Assembly (NCBI GenBank): GCA_947304085.1
Contig: CAMZAC010000011.1
Span: forward strand, 1-10,083
Direction: 5' to 3'
Origin: an uncultured Alphaproteobacteria bacterium
GTDB taxonomy: Bacteria; Pseudomonadota; Alphaproteobacteria; Rs-D84
DNA: 10,083 bases
The notes under the pieces were generated by a model. That model made no database searches and was not told the DNA's origin. It was given only the letters and a program-made list of their open reading frames with translations. Shown here piece by piece: positions 7,395-10,083 of this stretch. The translations under genes and the position numbers were made by a program. Positions within the stretch are counted from its first letter, which is position 1. Every line of letters starts with the position of its first letter.

Positions 7395-8646
7395 ATTTTG
7401 TTTTTTGCTGTGCAAAAGAATAAGCCATTTTCAAATGATTTGGATTATATGTTCCGTTCATAATTGCCAAAGTATCTTCTACGATGACTAATTCTTCGTT
7501 TGTAGCAATCATCATAATTTTCACGGGACTATCATCTGTGCTGATAATTGCTTCATCAACACCTTTGCGTGCAACAGATTCTTCGTTTTTCTTTGGGTCC
7601 AATTTGATGCCCAAACCTTCCAAACCTTTGCAGTATTGAGAACGCAAGTAAGCATCGTTTTCACCCACACCAGCAGTAAATACAATTGCATCGACATGAC
7701 CAAGTTCTGCCATAAATGCACCAATATATTTACGAACGGTGTGCGCTTCCATATCAATAGCCAAACGACAATCTGTATTTGATTCTTTATTTGCTTCGAC
7801 ATCGCGACGATCTGAAAAACATTTTGTAATACCCATTAAACCAGAATCTTTGTTCAAATGTTTTTGCATTTGTTCAGGTGTCAAACCAAGTTTTTGCATT
7901 ACGTATAAAACAACACCAGCATCCAAATCACCACAACGTGTTCCCATAATTAAACCCGCAACAGGTGTCATACCAAGCGATGTGTCAACAGCTACGCCAT
8001 TACGGATTGCCGCAGCAGACGCGCCAGAACCGATATGTAATGTAATCAAATTGCATTGGTCAGCAGGTTTGCCGAGTAATGCAGCTGCGCGTTTAGAAAC
8101 ATACAAATGTGATGTTCCATGATAGCCGTATCTGCGAACTTGCAGGTTTTTATACCATGCTTCTGGAATTGCATATCTGAAAGATGTTTCAGGCATTGTG
8201 TAATAGAAAGCTGTATCAAATACTGCGACCTGTTTAGCGTTTGGAATCAGTTGTTGTGCGGCAACTATACCAGTCAATGCAGCAGGGTTATGCAATGGCG
8301 CAATATCTGATAATTCTTTGATGTTTTTGATAACTTCATCATTGATTTCTACAGAAGAATTAAATTTATCACCACCCAACACAACGCGATGACCAACGCC
8401 ACGAATTTCAGATATATCAACGGATGCATCATTCAACATACCAACAACAACGTTCAGCGCACCTTTGTGGTCGTTCATAATAACTTCTTTTCTGTCTTTG
8501 TGTCCGTCAGGATATTTTTGAGTGATAGAAGAATCTGGCAATCCGATTTTTTCTACCAAACCGCCAACGACAACTTTTTTAGTGTCTGCGTCAAAAACTT
8601 GATATTTCAGGGATGAAGATCCACAATTCAAGGCAAGTATATACAT
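7393..8646 (-). CDS. ackA: Acetate kinase
   Basis: Converts acetyl phosphate and ADP to acetate and ATP (reversible), the substrate-level phosphorylation step of acetate fermentation; cytoplasmic, usually a dimer. At 417 residues it is slightly longer than the common 400. The ASKHA fold signatures are complete: LNCGSSSLKYQ at the N-terminus (Asn7), HRVVLGGD (Arg87), GYHGTSH (His176), MGTRCGDLD (Arg237) and ATNEE (Glu384), matching the substrate and phosphate-binding residues of characterised acetate kinases. The ATG has a strong AAAAGGA ribosome binding site seven bases upstream. Phosphotransacetylase (pta), its usual partner, is not next to it: recG lies downstream and a tail-fibre-like gene upstream. 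It has its own candidate promoter and a strong terminator, so it is probably a single-gene unit, with possible read-through from the upstream gene. Confidence 0.97.
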   Translation of the reverse strand: MYILALNCGSSSLKYQVFDADTKKVVVGGLVEKIGLPDSSITQKYPDGHKDRKEVIMNDHKGALNVVVGMLNDASVDISEIRGVGHRVVLGGDKFNSSVEINDEVIKNIKELSDIAPLHNPAALTGIVAAQQLIPNAKQVAVFDTAFYYTMPETSFRYAIPEAWYKNLQVRRYGYHGTSHLYVSKRAAALLGKPADQCNLITLHIGSGASAAAIRNGVAVDTSLGMTPVAGLIMGTRCGDLDAGVVLYVMQKLGLTPEQMQKHLNKDSGLMGITKCFSDRRDVEANKESNTDCRLAIDMEAHTVRKYIGAFMAELGHVDAIVFTAGVGENDAYLRSQYCKGLEGLGIKLDPKKNEESVARKGVDEAIISTDDSPVKIMMIATNEELVIVEDTLAIMNGTYNPNHLKMAYSFAQQKTK

Positions 8647-8689
8647 GATTTTATCCTTTTGTTTATAAAATTTCTATTTTTACGCCAAA

Positions 8690-8718
8690 AGAATAGCAAA
8701 TCATTTTATGTGTTTCAA
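8690..8718 (-). promoter_or_regulatory. Candidate ackA promoter
   Basis: On the - strand, TTGAAA (8718-8713, 5 of 6), a 17-base spacer and TATTCT (8695-8690, 4 of 6). Transcription would start near 8683, with a leader of about 37 bases that carries AAAAGGA before the ackA ATG. The -35 box overlaps the stop codon of the upstream tail-fibre-like gene. Confidence 0.5.
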
Positions 8719-9278
8719 TAGTAAACTGTGATTTTTATTTTCCAGTTTTCATTGGTTATGTTTACCGGTGTTCCATCTGTTTTATGAAATATCCAAAAGT
8801 TTTGTTCGCCAACGAATAAACGTGCATGCAAAGCGCTGCCAGATAGATAAGTATTTACATGTGGATATGCATAGTTTCCAATACCAAAAGCACGCACTTC
8901 GTCATTAATACTGTATCCTGCTTCGGGTGATTGGCAAACCAGCACAATATCTGCGATAATGGGGGTTGAATTTGTTTCAAATGTATAATCAATAACAGTT
9001 GCATTTGAAACAGGAATTAAAGAACTGGCTTCTGAATTTATGCAGGCATTTTGATATGTTGAAAACAAATTTGTCCAAAAACTTGCGGATACAGAATTTA
9101 TATCAAAATTGCTTTGTGTGATTTCGTCTTTGCGTGCCAAAGCGATACCTCCCAGAGTTTCTCCGTCATGCACGCGCAAAGTTTTATTTGTTGAATCAAA
9201 AGTTATTTCACCGTTAAGACCGGTAAAGTTATCGTGTTGCGCAGCAGAACCGCGACGCACTTGTAATATACGTGTCAT
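8715..9278 (-). CDS. Phage tail-fibre-like protein with Mtd-type N-terminal domain
   Basis: 187 residues. The first 50 or so (MTRILQVRRGSAAQHDNF, then GEITFDSTNKTLRVHDGETL) match the short beta-rich N-terminal module found in the phage major tropism determinant and many tail-fibre or receptor-binding proteins, where it drives trimer assembly. After a linker (about 50-95) comes a beta-rich C-terminal part with IADIVLVCQSPEAGYSINDEV and NWKIKITVYY at the end. It resembles tail-tip domains in general, but I cannot name it. No signal peptide or membrane segment. ATG has AAAAGGA five bases upstream. It stands alone: no other phage gene is visible, which suggests a remnant, a cargo gene or a domesticated adhesin. 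It lies between a repeat-protein gene (112 bases upstream, terminator between) and ackA (68 bases downstream). Surface or particle binding is inferred, not shown. Confidence 0.75.
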   Translation of the reverse strand: MTRILQVRRGSAAQHDNFTGLNGEITFDSTNKTLRVHDGETLGGIALARKDEITQSNFDINSVSASFWTNLFSTYQNACINSEASSLIPVSNATVIDYTFETNSTPIIADIVLVCQSPEAGYSINDEVRAFGIGNYAYPHVNTYLSGSALHARLFVGEQNFWIFHKTDGTPVNITNENWKIKITVYY

Positions 9279-9313
9279 AAAAATCCTTTTGTTTGAAAAT
9301 AAGATTGTTAATA

Positions 9314-9349
9314 AACAAAAAACAAGGTGCCGCTTAATACGGCACCCTG
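9314..9349 (-). terminator. Intrinsic terminator after the repeat-protein gene
   Basis: On the - strand, CAGGGTGCCG (9349-9340), loop TATTAAG, and CGGCACCTTG (9332-9323) form a 10-bp stem with one G-T wobble, followed by TTTTTTGTT (9322-9314). It lies about 42 bases past the stop codon of the repeat-protein gene and before the tail-fibre-like gene. Confidence 0.9.
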
Positions 9350-9359
9350 ATTAATGACT

Positions 9360-9388
9360 ATTATATCACAAATTGGATAAAAAATCAA
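9360..9388 (-). promoter_or_regulatory. Candidate promoter with perfect TATAAT just upstream of a terminator
   Basis: On the - strand, TTGATT (9388-9383, 4 of 6) and a perfect TATAAT (9365-9360) lie 17 bases apart, beginning just past the stop codon of the repeat-protein gene. Transcription would start near 9353, immediately before the hairpin at 9349-9323. If active, the promoter would feed the tail-fibre-like gene through an attenuator or make a very short RNA. No better promoter is visible between the terminator and that gene. Confidence 0.45.
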
Positions 9389-9390
9389 GA

Positions 9391-10083
9391 TTATGCTGAA
9401 CGCAAATCATAGGCCAGCGCGAATTTTGTAGCTGCTTCTTGTGCTTTACTTTCACCTTCTTCATACTTAGCCAAAAATTCTTCGCGTTTGACTTTGATAC
9501 TGCCTAATCTGAACCAATGTGTTTTGGTAAATGTATCCAACATATCCCAATAGGCAATCAACTCTTTGTATTTATCAGAATGTTTTTCGCGCCATTGGTT
9601 TTGTTTGTCTTCCGCAGAACCGTTTTTATAAACCATCAATTCGTCATATCTTTTAAGATCTTTTTCAAATGCGTCAATATCTTTTGGCATTGAAGAACGG
9701 GCTTGCTGGGATATTTCTTGTCCGGATTTGCCTTTTTTATTCAACAAATCTATATGTATTTTGTTGGCATCAATACAAATCTTGTCAGCCTCTTCAAACT
9801 GTTGTATGTCTTCTGCAAGTGTTTTATCGTTATCAGAATAATTTGCTGGGTCTGCTGGTAAGCTACTACGTAATGAAGAAATGTTGACTCTAGTTATTTT
9901 TCGCCCAGATTTACCTTTGCTATTGAACAAGTTCATTATTATTTCATTTGCAACATTAAAATTTTTTGTTGCTTCATCATATGCTTTAATATCTTCTTTT
10001 AATTCATCTGTAAGCGCAAATTTACTTCTATTACTTGCATCTATTTTAAATTTTGATGCGCCTAAACCATTTGCCAAGACATT
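9391..10083 (-). CDS. Unrecognised charged helical protein with an internal repeat, 5' end probably outside window
   Basis: I do not recognise this protein. The frame is open to the window edge; a TTG at 10077 is a possible start (228 residues), but the gene more likely continues upstream. The visible part is charged, rich in Lys, Asp, Glu and Ala, has no hydrophobic segment and looks helical or coiled-coil. Two units repeat with an offset of 61 residues: 29-61 and 90-122 (counting from that TTG) share 16 of 33 positions, including D-I, EA-K, AN-I, and the block N-KGKSG--I. Each is followed by an SSLP or SSMP turn, and a third partial unit starts at DLKRYDE (140). The last 75 residues are non-repetitive, contain HWFRLGSIKVKREEFLAKYE, and end in AYDLRSA. 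A long structural or surface/phage-associated filament is one possibility. It is followed by a strong terminator. Confidence 0.7.
   Translation of the reverse strand, partial: NVLANGLGASKFKIDASNRSKFALTDELKEDIKAYDEATKNFNVANEIIMNLFNSKGKSGRKITRVNISSLRSSLPADPANYSDNDKTLAEDIQQFEEADKICIDANKIHIDLLNKKGKSGQEISQQARSSMPKDIDAFEKDLKRYDELMVYKNGSAEDKQNQWREKHSDKYKELIAYWDMLDTFTKTHWFRLGSIKVKREEFLAKYEEGESKAQEAATKFALAYDLRSA
9712..9993 (-). repeat. Two diverged in-frame repeat units in the helical protein gene
   Basis: The units at 9993-9895 and 9810-9712 encode related 33-residue segments centred on N-x-K-GKSG. They lie 183 bases (61 codons) apart. The DNA copies have diverged clearly, so this is an old protein-level duplication rather than a recent tandem repeat. 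Confidence 0.65.

Noticed and set aside
7739-8616. Several + strand open frames opposite ackA
   Set aside because: All are inside the full-length acetate kinase gene, with no independent signals.
8715-9278. Diversity-generating retroelement target, suggested by the Mtd-type N-terminus
   Set aside because: No reverse transcriptase, accessory gene or template-repeat copy of the C-terminal coding region is visible in the window, and the C-terminus does not look like the usual lectin-fold variable region.

Overview
The window is AT-rich, densely coded bacterial DNA. Two genes run on the + strand and six on the - strand, converging on a shared bidirectional terminator at about 3691-3727. The core genes are a class A penicillin-binding protein, an ABCB-type half transporter, an M48 metalloprotease with TPR repeats, recG and ackA. 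Together they indicate a Gram-negative bacterium with a periplasm. The low GC and the style of the accessory proteins suggest a host- or gut-associated alphaproteobacterium. That placement is inferred from general resemblance and not from a marker gene. AckA fits a fermentative or acetate-producing metabolism.

Plus-strand half (1-3689): the 3' part of a bifunctional glycosyltransferase/transpeptidase is followed by a 176-base gap. The gap carries a good sigma70-like promoter and a structured leader with a terminator-like hairpin. It leads into the ABC transporter gene.

Minus-strand half (10083-3740, in order of transcription): first comes the C-terminal part of an unrecognised helical protein with an internal repeat, ended by a clear terminator. 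Next is a phage tail-fibre-like gene with an Mtd-type N-terminus, then ackA with its own promoter, a stop-codon hairpin and a terminator. Then comes recG, which has no visible ribosome binding site and a promoter that would give an almost leaderless mRNA. recG is joined by a one-base stop/start overlap (TAATG) to the M48 protease. Last is a 47-residue lipoprotein with its own near-consensus promoter.

How the genes relate: the penicillin-binding protein, the exported M48 protease and the small lipoprotein all act at the envelope, and the ABC exporter is an inner-membrane machine. RecG (DNA repair) and AckA (acetate metabolism) are housekeeping genes. The tail-fibre-like gene and the repeat protein are the accessory part. 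No phage structural, integrase, reverse transcriptase or transposase gene accompanies them here. I saw no tRNA, rRNA, CRISPR or insertion sequence, and no gene-free stretch longer than about 176 bases.
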